Positions 20,801 through 35,800 of a stretch of DNA of 64,000 nucleotides are shown piece by piece. The position numbers and the translations under genes were made by a program. The first letter of the stretch is position 1. Each line of letters opens with the position of its first letter. Source of the stretch: Agrostemma githago (taxonomy: Eukaryota > Streptophyta > Magnoliopsida > Caryophyllales > Caryophyllaceae); the NCBI GenBank assembly GCA_958450325.1, contig OY288243.1:33201678-33265677 (forward strand). Direction: 5' to 3'. The notes beneath the pieces were generated by a model. The model saw only the letters and a program-made list of their open reading frames with translations. It searched no databases and was not told the origin of the DNA.

Positions 20801-23800
20801 AGACACAATTGTACAATTGTAGAGGTTAGCACAAGATTATTGCTTTATCCTGACTATTAGTAATAGAAGACACAATTGTACAATTTGTAGAGGTTAGCAC
20901 AAGATTAAGGCATTAAGCTGACTATAGTGCTTGTATCTCGTGTTTCTTTTTTGTTTGTCACAGACTCACAGTAATAAAGTCTGTGTTATATGTTGATCTC
21001 AGATTGAAGATAAGGTTAGATATTTACCAGCTGTAATAGCATTTAGTTTGCAGAATACTTTTTTTAAAAAATTTTTTTTGGCAAGTTGTTTGCAGAATAC
21101 TTACACAGCTTAAATTAAATATTTTTGACAGACCAACTTTAACATACACATGCATTGAAGGGTCATCCTTTTTTTTTTTTTCTGTTTTTGTGTGAGTGGG
21201 TGGGTGGTTCCTAAGTGGATGTGAAAGTGATATATAGGTTTCTTTGTCGCTGGTTTAGTTTATACATGTTACCCCTTCTTTCCACACCATTTGCGGGATT
21301 TTCTATCTTTCCACACCATTTGCGGGATTTCCTAGAGTCGTTGTCAACATTATGTTAACAGTGTTACTTCCCGACCATCCAGTATCCAATGATAATCTGA
21401 CACAGCACCATATAAACAGACATTATCCCATTTCCTGGCCTCATGGTTTGCATCATTGTATTAAGAGTTTGTGGCTTTCTGCTAATTGAATGCACTAATA
21501 AGTTCTCTGTATGATAATTGATACAAAATACTGTTTTTAGATAATAGGCAAGCATAGAACCTCTGAAATGTGTATTGGGACTCTCAACTTTTTAGTTGCT
21601 GTCTAACTAAAGACTCTTCTTCATTATAATTAGATTACTTGTGGTGCTGAATTGGCTGCATCACTTGTGGATACACTTGTGAAAGGAAAGTTTCCCTGTA
21701 ATGGTGAGATGCTTGGTGAGTGGTTTATTCTATTTGGCATATATCTTTTGTTAAAGGTAATTATTTTATCAGATTTAGTTATTATGATGATTGACAGTAG
21801 CTTTTAAGTTACAACGGTTGATAGGTGTTCTGGCAAGAAGGGCTATCTTGTCAGATGTATCAAGTATTAACAATTTTGTATATCGCAGATGGTAGCGGAT
21901 TACTATTGTTGATATGATGGTAAGGTTGATGGTTTAATTTTGAATATGTTTGGTGTGATAAGCTTTTGAGTGCTTGAAATTACCAGGACATGTGCTGCAT
22001 TTATGCTGAATGAGAGCATAAACATTTTTTCAAGTATACTTAAGATATGACTAACTTCTTTTCCTATGGCCACTTTCGTAACATGGTCTTTATGATTTTT
22101 TTGATGATTCTCGTGGAAAAGTAAGTTTTGTTAGTCCGTCTCAGGAAAATTTATGAGGCATTTCCGCGGAATGCTGTCCCAGATCATGTTGGCGATGATG
22201 ATGATATGCAAAAGCTTACTGAAGAGTTGGCAGCAGCTAAAATACGTGTTGAGGGATGCTCTTCATTCTTGAAGGCTTCTCTCAGGTGACTTTCTCTTGT
22301 TTTTTACTAGAGGTGCATTTAAAAGAAGAATGTGATGCTCAACTCTCACAATTTTGAGTTGGGTATAACTTCCTTTGTATGGGAGATGCCCTTAAAATGT
22401 TGAGCCATAAAAAAATGAGCAATCATTGATGATTACCGCCAATGCATGTATACCAACTTTCAGTTTTTTTAGCTTTGTTAAATGATAAATCATATCAAAA
22501 TTGTTGTAGTTTCATTCTCTTACTTTGAGATAGACCTCTCCGAACCAGAAAAGTTTGTTGCAATATGGTACCAATTTACTTATGAGCCTCTGCTTAGTAG
22601 TCCCTCTGTTTTTTACTTTCTTCCCAAAGAATGGGAAGAAAAAAAACGGAGGTAGTATTTGACAAAAGTTCTGTAAAGGAAGTTACATATGTGAGATATT
22701 TTTTCATTAATTTGGGTGATCCGGAAACAACCTTTCTGTGTTGCTAAGACTGATGAGGCTATACATTAGCCTCCTTATTCTACAATTTGCAAAAGTGCTT
22801 ATGGCACCGGGATAATGTTGGTGTTTCATGGACGTGTGGCTTATTTTTAATTTTTTAAATTTTAATTTTAGTAACGAATAAGTCTTGGTTCCATAGGTGG
22901 TCTATTGAGTTTGGATCCCAAAAGAGTGGCTCTCCGGAGTTGCATGCTATGCTTGCAGAGTACATTTATTCAGAATCCCTTGAGGTGGTAAGTTCCAACT
23001 ATGAAACTTTTGAAAGTAAGCATGCTATGATTATTTTTCTCTCATACACTCATAATTCTTTATGATAGTACTTAAATTCAACGGTTGTACACTATCTATC
23101 TTTTTCTGGGTGGAGCCTCTCTTCTTGTCTGTCGTCACTCATCATGCATTTGTAATTTCTTTGGCCATTGTGTATGAAACTAGGTATTGCGCAGTGTGCT
23201 TAATGTTTTTGTAGTTAATCTCAGTCCAAGTTTATACTTCTTTTGTTTCATTGATACATTCCATGTATCATTTGTGAAATTTTATTTGGCTTACCTTTTC
23301 TGAAGACGATAAACACTCTGCCCCATTCACTGTGTAGAGACCATTTTTTCCTTATGTTTCTAGAGTATAGGTTTGTTTGGATATAAAATGTGGAGGGGAT
23401 AGGAACGGAGGAATGTGAAGGGAAGCAAGAGGGAGGGTGGAAGTGATTTTTTCTTAGAAATATTTCGTATGTTGTGGAAATTTAGGAATGAAGTCATCTA
23501 TTTTCTCTCTCGCTTTAACTCCATTTTTCTTAGAGAGTAAAAGAAAGTGCCCCTCGATTCCAACCAAATCTCTACATCAAGCGAAAGGGTAAAAGAAATG
23601 AAGGGAGGCGCCTATTTTTGTGATTCACGGTGTAAAGTGTCTCCTTATTGAATATATTGAAGTGTCTAATAGGTTAGCATTCATGTGTCTCTTTTATGAT
23701 TCCTCACTATTGATCGATTTGCTTAGGAAAGTTGTTCTTAATTGACGTGATAACTGGTACAACAATATTACCCCAATGCTTAAATGTCTCCAATGCATGA

Positions 23801-26800
23801 CGTTATAATTCTTAAATACTTCTAAGAGAGTAACACTCTAGCAAAATTTTCTCTCCAAAAGCACCGCGTTCAATTAAAGAAACAATTAACTAAGGAAATG
23901 AATTAATAATTAACTTCATATAATTATGAAATTCAAATGATACAAAATATTTATGAATGATGTTGGGTGGCAGTGGTGGGTGGAGGTGGTTTATGGCTAA
24001 GGGTATGTACACAAAATATGACCCTAGATACACTTTTAACCATCTTTTTACACTTTTACTCATCCCAATAAGAAGCGTAACTGAGTTAGGGTACCTTGAG
24101 TGAAGTTATAAAAAGTGTAACTGAGAAGTTCGTACGGTTCATAATGTAACTTAGTTTGTACCGGATCGGCCTTATACAGGGGTGGGATCTCGTACGAACT
24201 AAGTTAGGTGCGAACTGTATGATCTACTCAGTTACACTTCTTCCTAACCCACACTTATATTGACATACTCATGAATTTAACTTGGGTGCTTCAAAGTGTA
24301 ACTAAGATCCTAAAAAATGGAACCACTACTTAGCACTAGCCGCCACCCACTATCATCTGCACCCGTCACTTCCTCCACAACACACCGTCTACACAATCGC
24401 CACTACTCATTGCCCCACAGCTACCACCATTACCCTTTGACGAACACCACATCCGCAACTCTCTATCTCACCCCACCGTATAACCACCACCATTCACAAC
24501 CCCACAACCCCAACATTCCGCACCCCACAACCGCCACCACTCACTCTACCCTCAAACCACCACCACTCCATATCCACCATACCCAAGTGCGTCGGAAAAT
24601 GAAGTTATCGTTGGAAAATAAGACTTTTCTACCCACCTCACATCGTAGATCTAGTCTTTTGAAATCAAGTTTTTCCTAAGTTTAACAAAATAAAAAATAA
24701 GTAGGAAATGACTTGTCGATAAATGAAGCTACTGGAAGAGGATTTATCGGAGGTCATTGGTGATGGGAATCAACAAGAAACTAATTCATCAGCTACTTTG
24801 AGGGTGGACAATAGAGGGTGGTTGTTGGTGCTAGAATAATTGAATAATGAAGAAAGGCAGCGGTCCTCCGGTGGCGTCATAATAGCTTACAAAGATAGCT
24901 ATGTCTTTGGCGTCAGAAAGGTGACTGATGTTTTAGTAGTCGGCAATGGTGAAAAATATGAGGTAGGAAAGGGTTTGGTTTTTGTGTGGGTAACTGGGAG
25001 GGAGAAGACATGAGAGAGAGAGGTTTAACATTCACCCTTGATCTGATTTCATCTTAAGGTTGGGAAGATGTGATTATGTGGGGCGTGTTCGTAAGTTCGC
25101 ACCCAAGTACAAGTTCGTATAGGATCTTAATCCGCCTTATATATATGGGTTCAAATGGGTCCAAATATTTTGAGTCCATAAGCCTAATCCTAGCCACACA
25201 GCTTTGAAGTTATGCGGGATGCATTTAAAATTACATAGGATTAGTCTTATGTTACACGTTACCACATGGAGTGATACAGTGTTGAATGTCTTCTTGTATA
25301 TGAAATTTTGAATTAATGTAATTTTATCATATATCCCTGGTAACTTTATACTAAAAACTAGTTGGAAAGCCCGTGCGATGCACGAGGCGATTTTTAGTGA
25401 CAATGATAATAACACCAAGTTAGATGATTGTAAAGGAATACGGAGTACTATTTACATACGTGAATGTAGATAATCTTTCGATGTGGTACAATTATACTAC
25501 GAAGTACTCCCTCCTTCCTTCTATCTCCTTCCATATTCTATTTTCGTTCGTCTTTCTATCTTCTTCTCATCCGGAATATTTTTTATTTGGTCCAACCTTT
25601 TTACTACATTAACCTCACTTCTTACTTATAATTAATTTATACATATGACGTTATTCTTTGAATGACATTATTATTTTAATGTGAGATAATTTTACTTAAT
25701 TTTATAGTATTAAAAGCTCGTTAATTTTTGTCGATATTTAATGACGAATTATATAATGAAAACTCATCGCCCTATTATATAATTTTTCGATGTAAGATGG
25801 AGTTTTTCAAAGACTCAAGATGTTTGGTCAATATCTATGGGCGAATGATTACTCTTATTTATAATATAGATATTAATTAGTTCGTCATAATTTTTCAATG
25901 TGGGATAATTTTACTTAATAGAGATTAAGGATCAAAAGATTTTTTGTTGATATCTAAGAACGAATATTCTTATTTATAATATAGTAAAAATTTATCACCT
26001 TAATATAATTTTTTCGATGCGAAATGATTTTACTGTTTTTATATGTAATGGATTCATTAATTTTTAGAGGAAATAATATGAAATTCATAACTTTATAATA
26101 ATTTTTCGATGTGGGAAAATTTCACACACGTTTATGGTCTTAAGAACTTTTTTAAGACTCACAAGAGAATTTTTTACTTAAATTTATTAGTCTTAAGAGC
26201 TTTTCTAAAACTCAAAAGATGTTTGGTTTATATCTATGAAATCCATGACTTTGTAATAATTTTTCCATGTGAGAAATTTTACTCATATTTATAGTCTTAA
26301 AAGTTTTTTAAGACTAAAAAATGTGGAATAATTTTACTTAATTAAGTTTATGGTCTTAAGAATTTTTTTTAAGTCCAAAAAGAGTTTGTTTTTCCATATA
26401 AGTTATTAAGTACAAACGATTATTCTTGTTTATATAATAGAATTCGATCACCTTATTACGGATTATACTTTTGGACAAATGATTATCTAAAACGAATAAT
26501 TTCTATTATTTACGATATCTAATCATAATTTTTCGATGTGTGAGAATTCTACTTCAATTTATAGCTTTAAGAACTCTTTTTAGTACTCAAAAGATTTCTG
26601 ATTGATATCTAAAGACGATTACTTTTATTTATATAATTTTCATTACTTTTTGTAATTTTTCGATGTGGGATAATTTTTACTTCTAAAAACGAATAATTTC
26701 TTTTATTGATGATGTAGAATTTCATCCCCTCATCATAATTTTTCGATGTGGGTAAACTTAAGTTTATAATCTTAAGAAGTTCTTTTAGGACTCAAAAGAT

Positions 26801-29800
26801 CTCTTGTTGATATCTAAAGACGAATGATTGCTTTTACTCCGTGTTTATATAGTAGAATTTCATTACCTTATTATAATTTCTCGATGTGAGATAATTTTAC
26901 TTAAATTTATAGCTTTATGAGCTTTTATAAGACAATTTTTTTTGTTAATATCTAAAAACGAATGATGTCTCTTATTTTATAGAATTTCATCACCTCATCA
27001 TAATTTTTCGATGTAGGATAAATCTACTTAGATTTAGTCTTAAAAGTTCTTTTAGGACTCAAAAGAGTCCATATTGACATATAAGGACGAATTATCGCTC
27101 CTAATTATATACTCGTAATAGAATTCAATCAACTTATAATTTTTCGATGTGGGATAATTCTACTTGAATTTAATTATAGTCTTAAGAGTGATTTTTAGGA
27201 CTCAAAATATTTATTGTTGATATCTATAGACAAATGATTACTTTTATTTATTTATATAATAGAATTTCATCACCTTATTGCAATTTTTCGATGTGGGATA
27301 ATTTTAATTCCATCTGTAGCCTTAAGAGTTATTATAAGATTCCAAAGATTTTTTATTAATATCTAAAAACAAATCATTTCTTTTCCATGTGGGATAATTC
27401 TACTTGAATTTAATTATAGTCTTAAGAATGTTTTTTATTATTCAAAAGATTTCTCGTTGATATCTATAAATGAACGATTACTTTTATTTATATAGTAGAA
27501 TATCATCCCCTTATTATAATTTTTCAATGTGGGATAATTTTTACTTAAATTTATCGCTATATGAGCTTTCAAAAGACTAAATTTTCTTTGGTTAATATCT
27601 AAAAATGAATGATGCCTTTTATTTGTGATAATTTTTGAAGTACGTAATAAATTCATCACATTTTTTTCGAGAAAATAATATGAAATCTTGTTTATAATAT
27701 AGAATTTCATCACATCATAATTTGACGAATGATCACTTTATTTATAATAGAGAATTTCATCACCACATCATAAATTTTCGATGTGGGATAATTTACTTAA
27801 GTTTAATTCCACCACTTTATTATAAGAGATTTTCTACACGGTGTTCCTATGTTTTTAGCTTTTCTATATGACATCCCTTTTGTATTCACACATGGTACCC
27901 CTCACTTTTAGTGTATTATGTCTCTAAACCCTTAGTGATGTTTTCTCTCCCTTAAAGTGAGGGGTATTATTATAATAGTGCAGGGTACCATATAGAAAAG
28001 CTAAAAACATGGGTACCATGTAAAATATCTCTTATTATAATTTTTTGATGTGAGAGAATTTTAGGGCTCGTTTGGTTCACCATGGGAAGATGGAGTTATC
28101 AGGAACTTAAATTCACGTGAATTTGTATTTCATAACTTCATGCGGAAAGTTCTACACACCAAGGGAGACTTGGTGATTAACTTCACCATTATTATGGATG
28201 AAGTGGCAATCCCTGGTAAGTGACAATTCCCGGGAAGTGGGCAACCAAACAACATCCCAATGCATCAATTCATGGGAAGTTCTACTTCCCATGATTTAAG
28301 AGGGCAACCAAACGACCCCTTGCATAAGTTTATAGTTTTTTGAGTTTTTTTAGTGACATCTTATTATAGTTTTTTTTATAGCATATAGAAAAAATTTCAA
28401 TGGGTACCATCTTATTAAGAGTTTTTTTTGAAGACTTTTTTTTTTGTTGATATTTAAGAACGAATAATTGCTCTTCTTTATAATAAAGAATTCAATCACC
28501 TCCTCTTATTTCTTATTTATAATATAGAGTTTCATCGTAGCTTGTTATAATTTTTCGATGTGGAATTATTTTACTTAAATTTGTAGTCTTAGTATGAAAC
28601 TTTTTAAGACTCGAAACTTTTTATTAGTGATATTTAAGAATAAATTATTATTCTTATTTATAATATAGAATTCCATTATCATAATTTTTTTGATGTTGAA
28701 TAATTTACCATATTACGAGATTTTTTTAAGACCCAAAAGAACACATGATTACTCTTATTTATAATATAGAATCATCATCTTATTTTAATTTTTTCGATGT
28801 GGGATAATTTTAAGTTTGTAGTCTTATTAAGAGTTTTTTTAAGACTCAAATTTTTTTTGGTCAATATTTAAAAACAATGATTTTATAGTATAAAATTTCA
28901 TAACCTCATAATAATTTTTCAATGTGAGATAATTAGTTAAGGTTTATAATCTTAATCATAAGAGTTCTTCAAGACTCAAAAGATTTTTTGTGAATATCTA
29001 AGAACGTATGATTACTCTTATTTATAATATAGAATTTCATCAGCTTATTATAATTTGTCGATGTGGGATAACTTTATTATTTTTATATGTAATAAATTCA
29101 TCAGTTTTTCGAGCAAATAATATGAAACAAATTATATGAAATTTATACTCAAATGAAAGTATTTTCTACCAAGATTCTAATTATAACATTTTTATAATTT
29201 TTTTTTTGTTAAACAAAATTTAAAGACTTTAAGATGAAAATTATAAAATATCACATTAATATGATAGATTAAATGTATTATTATAACAATTAGAAGATTC
29301 TCTACTTGATTTTTTTTATTATTAATGACACTTTCCTAAATTGAGCTTTGATGCAACGGACCAATCACATCGCTCGAAAAGTTTCTCCTTTATATATATA
29401 TATATATATTGATTCAAAACTTCATACCCACCCCACCACCCACTTGTAACTTTAATCCTTGACTGTGTAACTTTATACTAAACCTAGAAATTCAAACCCT
29501 ATCCCACTACCACCCTCGCCTCCTCCGACCACCGTCATGCTCGCCAGTCGGAGCGCCACCTTGCCGGCCCCACCAAATCCGACCACAACCATCGGGGCAC
29601 CACCACCCACTCCTTTATCTTCAAACCACCCCCTTCTCATTTCTCACCCACCGGTCATAGAAAGTGGTCATGGGCGATGTGGTGGTGGTCGACGACGACG
29701 TGGTGATGCCGGAATGGTGACCGGCGAAGGGGTGATGGTGGAAGCAGTGGTGTTGGTTGTTGGGTGCTAAGGAAGGAGAGAGAAATGGTTTGTTTTGGGT

Positions 29801-32800
29801 AAATCTTGGCCATCCATTTTGTTTTCATCTTGACCATTTGATTGTTTTGATCCAAAGGCCTAGATAAGGACTTATGGACTCACCTAAACTTGGTGGACGT
29901 ACTTGATCCAAAGGCCTAGATAAGGACCATCATGGAGCTCACTTCCGTCTATCTCCACAAATTACCATTTAGCTCTGATCACGTTGACGAAGTGTCGGCC
30001 ACCATTGTTGGCCTAATTCACACACCGACACCTTTTCAGCAGCTCGATCCTCCGACGCGTAAATGGTGGGCTAACAGGCCCACTTCGTCGGTCACAGTAC
30101 TTAAAAAACCATATTCTATGCCATCTTACAGGCGAGGGGACCACGTCGAGGACAAGGCGCAAGAGTGTGTAAACAGAGTACCGTAACTCGTCGAAAAAGA
30201 TAAATGATATTTGAAAATGGGATCCTTGCGTCTCGGTGATTGGAGTGCACGTCGACATTTGCTTGTGGCTGGCAGTGGCAGTATCAAGTGTCGATGGGAG
30301 GATGATTGAGGTTGGGGTAATATCTTTTGGGCCTTGTGTGGGGTTATGGAAGGTTGGGCCAGCTGTACATAAAAGGCCTTATTCAATAGCTAGTTCGTAT
30401 AGTAAAGTAGTTCGTAGAAGATCATTGAGGTTTGGGCATTTGTTAATTAACAGGGTTGTCAAGTTTTACTTGGTTTTGCGTTGAAAGCTAACCTCTTCAG
30501 CTTGCTGATTTGAAGGTATTTAAAGGCACCATGCTTGTTTCATCTTGTCCGTCTTACTTTAATCATCAGATAGTTACATTTCATGTTTTGCCATTTGTGA
30601 TGGTCTTGTAGCTAATATATAAGGCGGCTTGTTTTAAAATTTTAGCTGTTAGGAATTTTTAGTTAGCACTGTGGTGTTAGGTCTTATGTATTCAGAAAAC
30701 CTGAAATGATGATTATTCATGATTATTCCCATCTAATTTCTTAGACGTGTTTTACTTGTGACCTCTTTCTCCTTCTCTTTCTAGCACATCTTAACTATAT
30801 GTTTGCATCATCCTGCCTATTACCGTGTTCATTTGCACAATTCCATTGATGCTTCTGTGATAAGGCTTTTTTCTTTCGCAGGATATGTCCAAAGTTTCAT
30901 ACCATTTCGTTCGTGGAAATAATCCTAGTAAATTTGCGTCAGTACTTGTAAATTTTTTGGAAAAGGTAACTTTCTATGTTAAATCTCAAGCCATCCTTAC
31001 TGGACATCGTAATGATAAATAGTGTGGAAAGCTATTCAGTGTTATAATTGTAGTACTTTAAAGGTATTCTCTAGAGTTTACAAGTCTTTCATTCAGGACA
31101 ATCACTTAATCTAGTCACTGCTTGTCAAAATTATGCTAATATTTACTGTCCAGCTGCCGTAAAGAAGGAAAACATAGTTAGTATTCGATTTTCAAAAAAA
31201 CTTTTCGAAAGTATGGAGTTGTTTCGCAAAAAAGCCTGAAACTATATCAAATGAAAGAGCTTGTCTACTATCAGCTTGCCTCTTACCGTAATCTAATTCC
31301 CCCTTCCCTTCATTCTCCTAGGATTAACGTCCCTCCCAAGTGGTGATCACTAGCAATCCCCCTCACATGATTTCTGTCTTCTTGGATCCAATCGGAGTCC
31401 TTCACTAATTTACAAAATCAACCTTGTTCTCCATCTCTGTCCTCCTTACCTTCATCAATGAACAATTAAATGCACCATGATCCATTGACTACAATGATTT
31501 CTGCAATGGTGGCTAAACGAGTCGATGTAAATCGAGGAAATGATCGTGGGAGATGAGTGAGGGTGGTAAAGGTTGGGGAGGATAAGAGAGTGTGGGGTTG
31601 AACATAAATTTTTAATTGTGGTGCCTATATATAAGAAAACCTCACTTATGCTTCTCTTATGAGTTCTATTTATGTCCGAGTCCCTAAGTTCTTCTACCAT
31701 CCATGGATGGTTTTACAATGGATGGATGAGATGGAGTTGGATTTTGCATTAAATAAAAGATATTGTTTCCTAATTTGAAGGAGCGTAACATCCAACAAAA
31801 TAGGAAACACAATCAGTATTCAATATTCATGTAACACGTTTGTAACATTGGAGTAACATTATTCATATGTTGGAGTTATAATATTCATGTTCTTTGTTGT
31901 AGCATATAATTCTGAAATCAATGTAAGCATAATAGACTTGTATTCGTTAGAGTTACAACAAATGGTTATAGAGTAACAGTATATATAATAAGAGTAACAC
32001 AATTAGATCTCTATGGCCAGTAGTGAATATACTTAAACCAAACCACCATTGTTGAAGTAACACATACTCCCTCCGAGTTTCTAACATTACCCCATTTTTC
32101 TTTTTGGACTGAGTTTGATCTTTTACCCATTTTCTACTTTTGGCCATAAATGTGTGGTTCACATTTATCCACCAATTTCTCTCTTCCTCCTTTTTTTTAA
32201 CCACTCATTTTCACTTTCTTATTTTTCACCCCAAAACCAAATGGGTAAATGATAGGAACTCGGAGAGAGTAACAATATTCATACGTTGGAGTTATAATAA
32301 TTTTGTTTTGTGTTGAGCCATATAATTCTTTGTGTTGCTAACACAAGGGTAAGGCTGCGTACATCCGACCCCCCCTTACCCTGCAATTTGCGGGAGCCAT
32401 TGAGGCACTGGTGTTAATGTTGTTGTTGTTAACCCATATAATTCTGAAATCAATTTAAGCATATAATAAGAGTAACACCAAACTTTAGCCAGAGTAACAC
32501 AAAATTAATAAGAGTTCTATATAATAACAGTTCTATTTTTTTAAATTGAAAATATATTTGCGAAAGAATGTGTGTGAGAAGAGAGGCGGTAATTATTTTT
32601 TATAGGAGATAGATTAAATGATGAGTAAATTAAGGGGAGAGAGAATGTGAATGAGATATTTACCAAATAAATTAGTTACTTGCTTTAATTACCTAAATAA
32701 ATCACAACCATTCATCTCCCTTTAATCCAAAAGATGTGGTGATGACTTTTGGACTTAATTCTAAATGGTGGACTCACGCGATCCCTCTTCTATATATTAC

Positions 32801-35800
32801 TCCTGTTTGTGGTATGTCAATTTATTAATCATATATTCTCTTCATTCAAATTCAATTTTCACATTTGCTGATGCGTGTTTTACATCATCAATATCTTTCG
32901 TTTTACATTTGCAAAAATTATAAAAATTTGATATTCTTAATGTACTCATAAATATGAATCAAACAAGATCTCACATGACTAGATTTTCTCTTATATATTG
33001 TCGAGAATATTGAAGATTATCTTTAGTTATGAATAGTTTAAAATGAGAAATGTGACAAGTGGAGTTGAATGGAGGGAGTACAACTTAGAAGTTATTGCTT
33101 TGGTGGTGAATATAATAAGAGTCTGCTTTGGTGGTGTTTATTCATGTTTATTTATCAAATTCACATTTCACCTACAAGAAAGTACTAAACCTTTTCATTG
33201 GTGACCAATATAACTTGTAGAAATATGTGAGATCGGTCCTGAAATGGGTAATGCTCATCACAAGTTTTTGCTATTTTTGTCGTATGTTTATAATTGTTTA
33301 CCAATTGCACTAAACCATTGCTTTTACCTATCTAAAGGGCGAGTTTTTTCGGGCAAAATGAGAATGGGATTATAGGTCCCCCAAAATTATATGACTTGTG
33401 AATGTCACACATCTATGTGAATTTGTTGAAAAGGGATTTCATCATAATGTTTCTTAAATAGATTTTTTTGGGCGAAGTTTTTTGTTTTATGGCTTCATAA
33501 TGAGCTGCATATGGTGGTATGAAGAAAGATTTACATTTGAATTTTTTTGATTTAGAGAAAGCGACCCTTACTTAAGCTGCTGCAGGATGTTATACGTGCA
33601 TCAGAGTTTTTCCGTTATTTTGGTTATATACTCCAAAAGAATGGAGAATTAGATTGTGATGTGGCTATAGGATTAAAGCGGGATGGTTGAAATGGAAGAG
33701 GGCAATGGGGTTATGTGATCAATGAGTACCTCACAGATTAAACGACAAAATCTATCGTACAACAATTAGGCCAACACTTTTATATGCCACAGAAGGTTGG
33801 GTGCCAGAAATGGATATGCTAAGATGGATGTGTGGGCATACATGAAAGGATCGACTAAGATATAAAGTGATTAAGAAGAAAGTAAGAGTGACACCTATAG
33901 AGGATAAGTTGATGGAGAATCGGTTAAGATGGTTTGGGCATGTGAGACAGAGGCCGGTTGATACACCGATACGGAGACTTGAAGGATAGAGAGAACATGT
34001 GTTGGGGTGGGGGACCGAGGAAGGCCTAAATAGACTTGGATAAAAGTGATTGAGAACGATATGAAGTTTCATGGGCTTGGAGAAGATGACATTGGATAGG
34101 ACGTGGAGGGAGAGGATTCAGGTGGCAGAGGATATATGAGGATTATCCTTTTGTTCTTTTTATTTATTCTTAATTTTATTTTATTTTCCAAAAATTATTT
34201 TCATACTTTTTATTTTTTATTTTTGAACTTGGAGTTTTAACCATTTAAAATATATTATTAACGCTTTCAACCTACTTTTGCATTTGAAATTGTATTTTTA
34301 TTTTTATCATTATTATTTTTATTTTTTTGTTCGCCTTTTTTATTTCAGCTTAACCATGTTACTCCCTCCATTCAAATCCAAGTGTCTCATTTCACTTTTT
34401 GACACTATTCACACTTGAGGGGAATCTTCGATATTCTCGACAATCTATAAGTGAGAATATAGTCATGTGGGATTTTGTTTGATTCGTCTTTATGAGCACA
34501 TTAAGAATATCAAATTTTTATAATTTTTGCTAATGTAAAATGAAAGATATTGCTAGTGTAAAACACGTCTCGGCAAATGTGCAAAAGCAAATGAGACACT
34601 TGGATTTGAATGGAGGGAGTATTTTTATTTTTTTGAATGGCGACTTCACGATCTTAGATATTGATTCATGTTAACCGGTCCCAAATCTTTTTGGGACTAA
34701 GGCTCTGATGATGTTGTGAGTAGAGAGGTGCTTGCCTTAATTCGACATTTGTGTTGCTTAGATACTCAATATGTGATCGAAGAAGTCACATACTCAGAGT
34801 GAGATTATTTGAGAATTGCCTTTGTTCATCAAAGGCTTCATCTATTAAGGCCTTGCCTTTTACCAAAAAAAGTAGTAAGGCTTTTCTGCTAGGGTTGGCA
34901 ACGGGTCCAAGACCTTGCCCAGACCCTCCGGATCTTACCCTAATGGGTCGAATATGGGTCCAATTGTGGGTATGGGTCGGGTATGGGTCCTCCTAAACAT
35001 TTACGGATCCGGGTCTCGGATGTGAGAGTCATACCCTACCCTAGACCCTTAATAATTAAAAAGAAAGAAAAGAAAAGTAGCAAATACCAAACATTGAGTG
35101 GTTTTTAGTAATTTGTAAGCTTTCACATGTGGATTTTTTTAAAGGTTAGGTAACTTAGGTTGTAAGTTTTTATTGCAATTAGTGACATTTTTTTGGTACA
35201 AAAAGTACATTTTACATTAAAAATATCAGACCACGGGTCTAAAAATGCCCATCGAGTCAGGTACGGGTCTGAACATTTTAGACCCTGATGGGCCCGAGTC
35301 GGGTATGGGTCCAACGTATGAAACACTGGGTCGGGTCCGGGTCTCATAGGACTCTACCCATACTCTACCCATTGCCATCCCTACTTCCTATCCCTTTTGG
35401 CTTCAAGTGGTCCATAGCATAGCTTACTATGGATTTCCCATCTTATTGAGTTTGTTGCGGGGATATTAGCTCAAACTGTCACAAGGAGAGGCTGCTGATT
35501 AGAAGATCCATTACTACTTTAGCAGAGGCTCTACGATGATATAGAGAGAGGGAAGTTACCCAACCCTCTGCATCTTGGCCATGCTTGTCCAATTGATTTC
35601 TGGGAAAATAGCCATTTTTCCTCTTTAGGTTTCTGTCGTAGGCCGTTGCCCTGTGAATGGAACTTCAATTATCTCAGATTGAACCCCAAGATTTCAGATA
35701 AGAGTTACTTGTAATCCTCTCTAAATAAGAGTAATCCTCTCTAAATAAGAAATTACTGAGAGTTTGACTGCGCAGCTCTACAATTTCCATATCTAAATCC

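Larger units (their letters stand above)
25680..29110. repeat. Degenerate ~150-bp tandem repeat array in GET4 intron 6
   Basis: About twenty diverged copies of one unit run through this stretch. The most conserved part is TCGATGTGGGATAATTTTAC, preceded by TATTATAATTT and followed by a TTATAGTCTTAAGAGTTTTT-like half, then GACTCAAAAGATTTxTTGTT, GATATCTAAxAACGAATGAT and TTATTTATAATATAGAATTT. Recognisable cores occur near 25788, 25905, 26103, 26529, 26657, 26737, 26880, 27006, 27140, 27286, 27383, 27520, 27775, 28552, 28792, 28915 and 29048. Unit spacing varies from about 80 to 250 bp. Two MITE-like inserts interrupt it. It is not coding. Confidence 0.85.

Noticed and set aside
22145..22285. GET4 exon 5 starting at the AG at 22144
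   Set aside because: It shifts the reading frame and loses the conserved RLR before KIYEAFP; the acceptor at 22133-22134 restores both.
24317..24679. 120-codon His/Pro/Thr-rich frame
   Set aside because: It arises from CCACCA-type low complexity in GET4 intron 6 and has no conserved domain; the similar frame at 29537-29770 was dropped for the same reason.
20500..29400. CRISPR-like impression from repeated motifs in the 25.7-29.1 kb region
   Set aside because: Units are diverged, irregularly spaced and ~150 bp long in plant intron DNA; there are no constant short repeats with unique spacers and no cas genes.
29932..30186. 84-codon frame in GET4 intron 6
   Set aside because: No recognisable family, it lies in an intron, and there is no splice or promoter evidence. 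Noted only as part of the intron description.
34882..35391. Target duplication for the hAT-like element at 34890-35383
   Set aside because: Flanking 8-mers TTTTCTGC and CTTCCTAT do not match; only the family resemblance to 37382-38089 supports the call.
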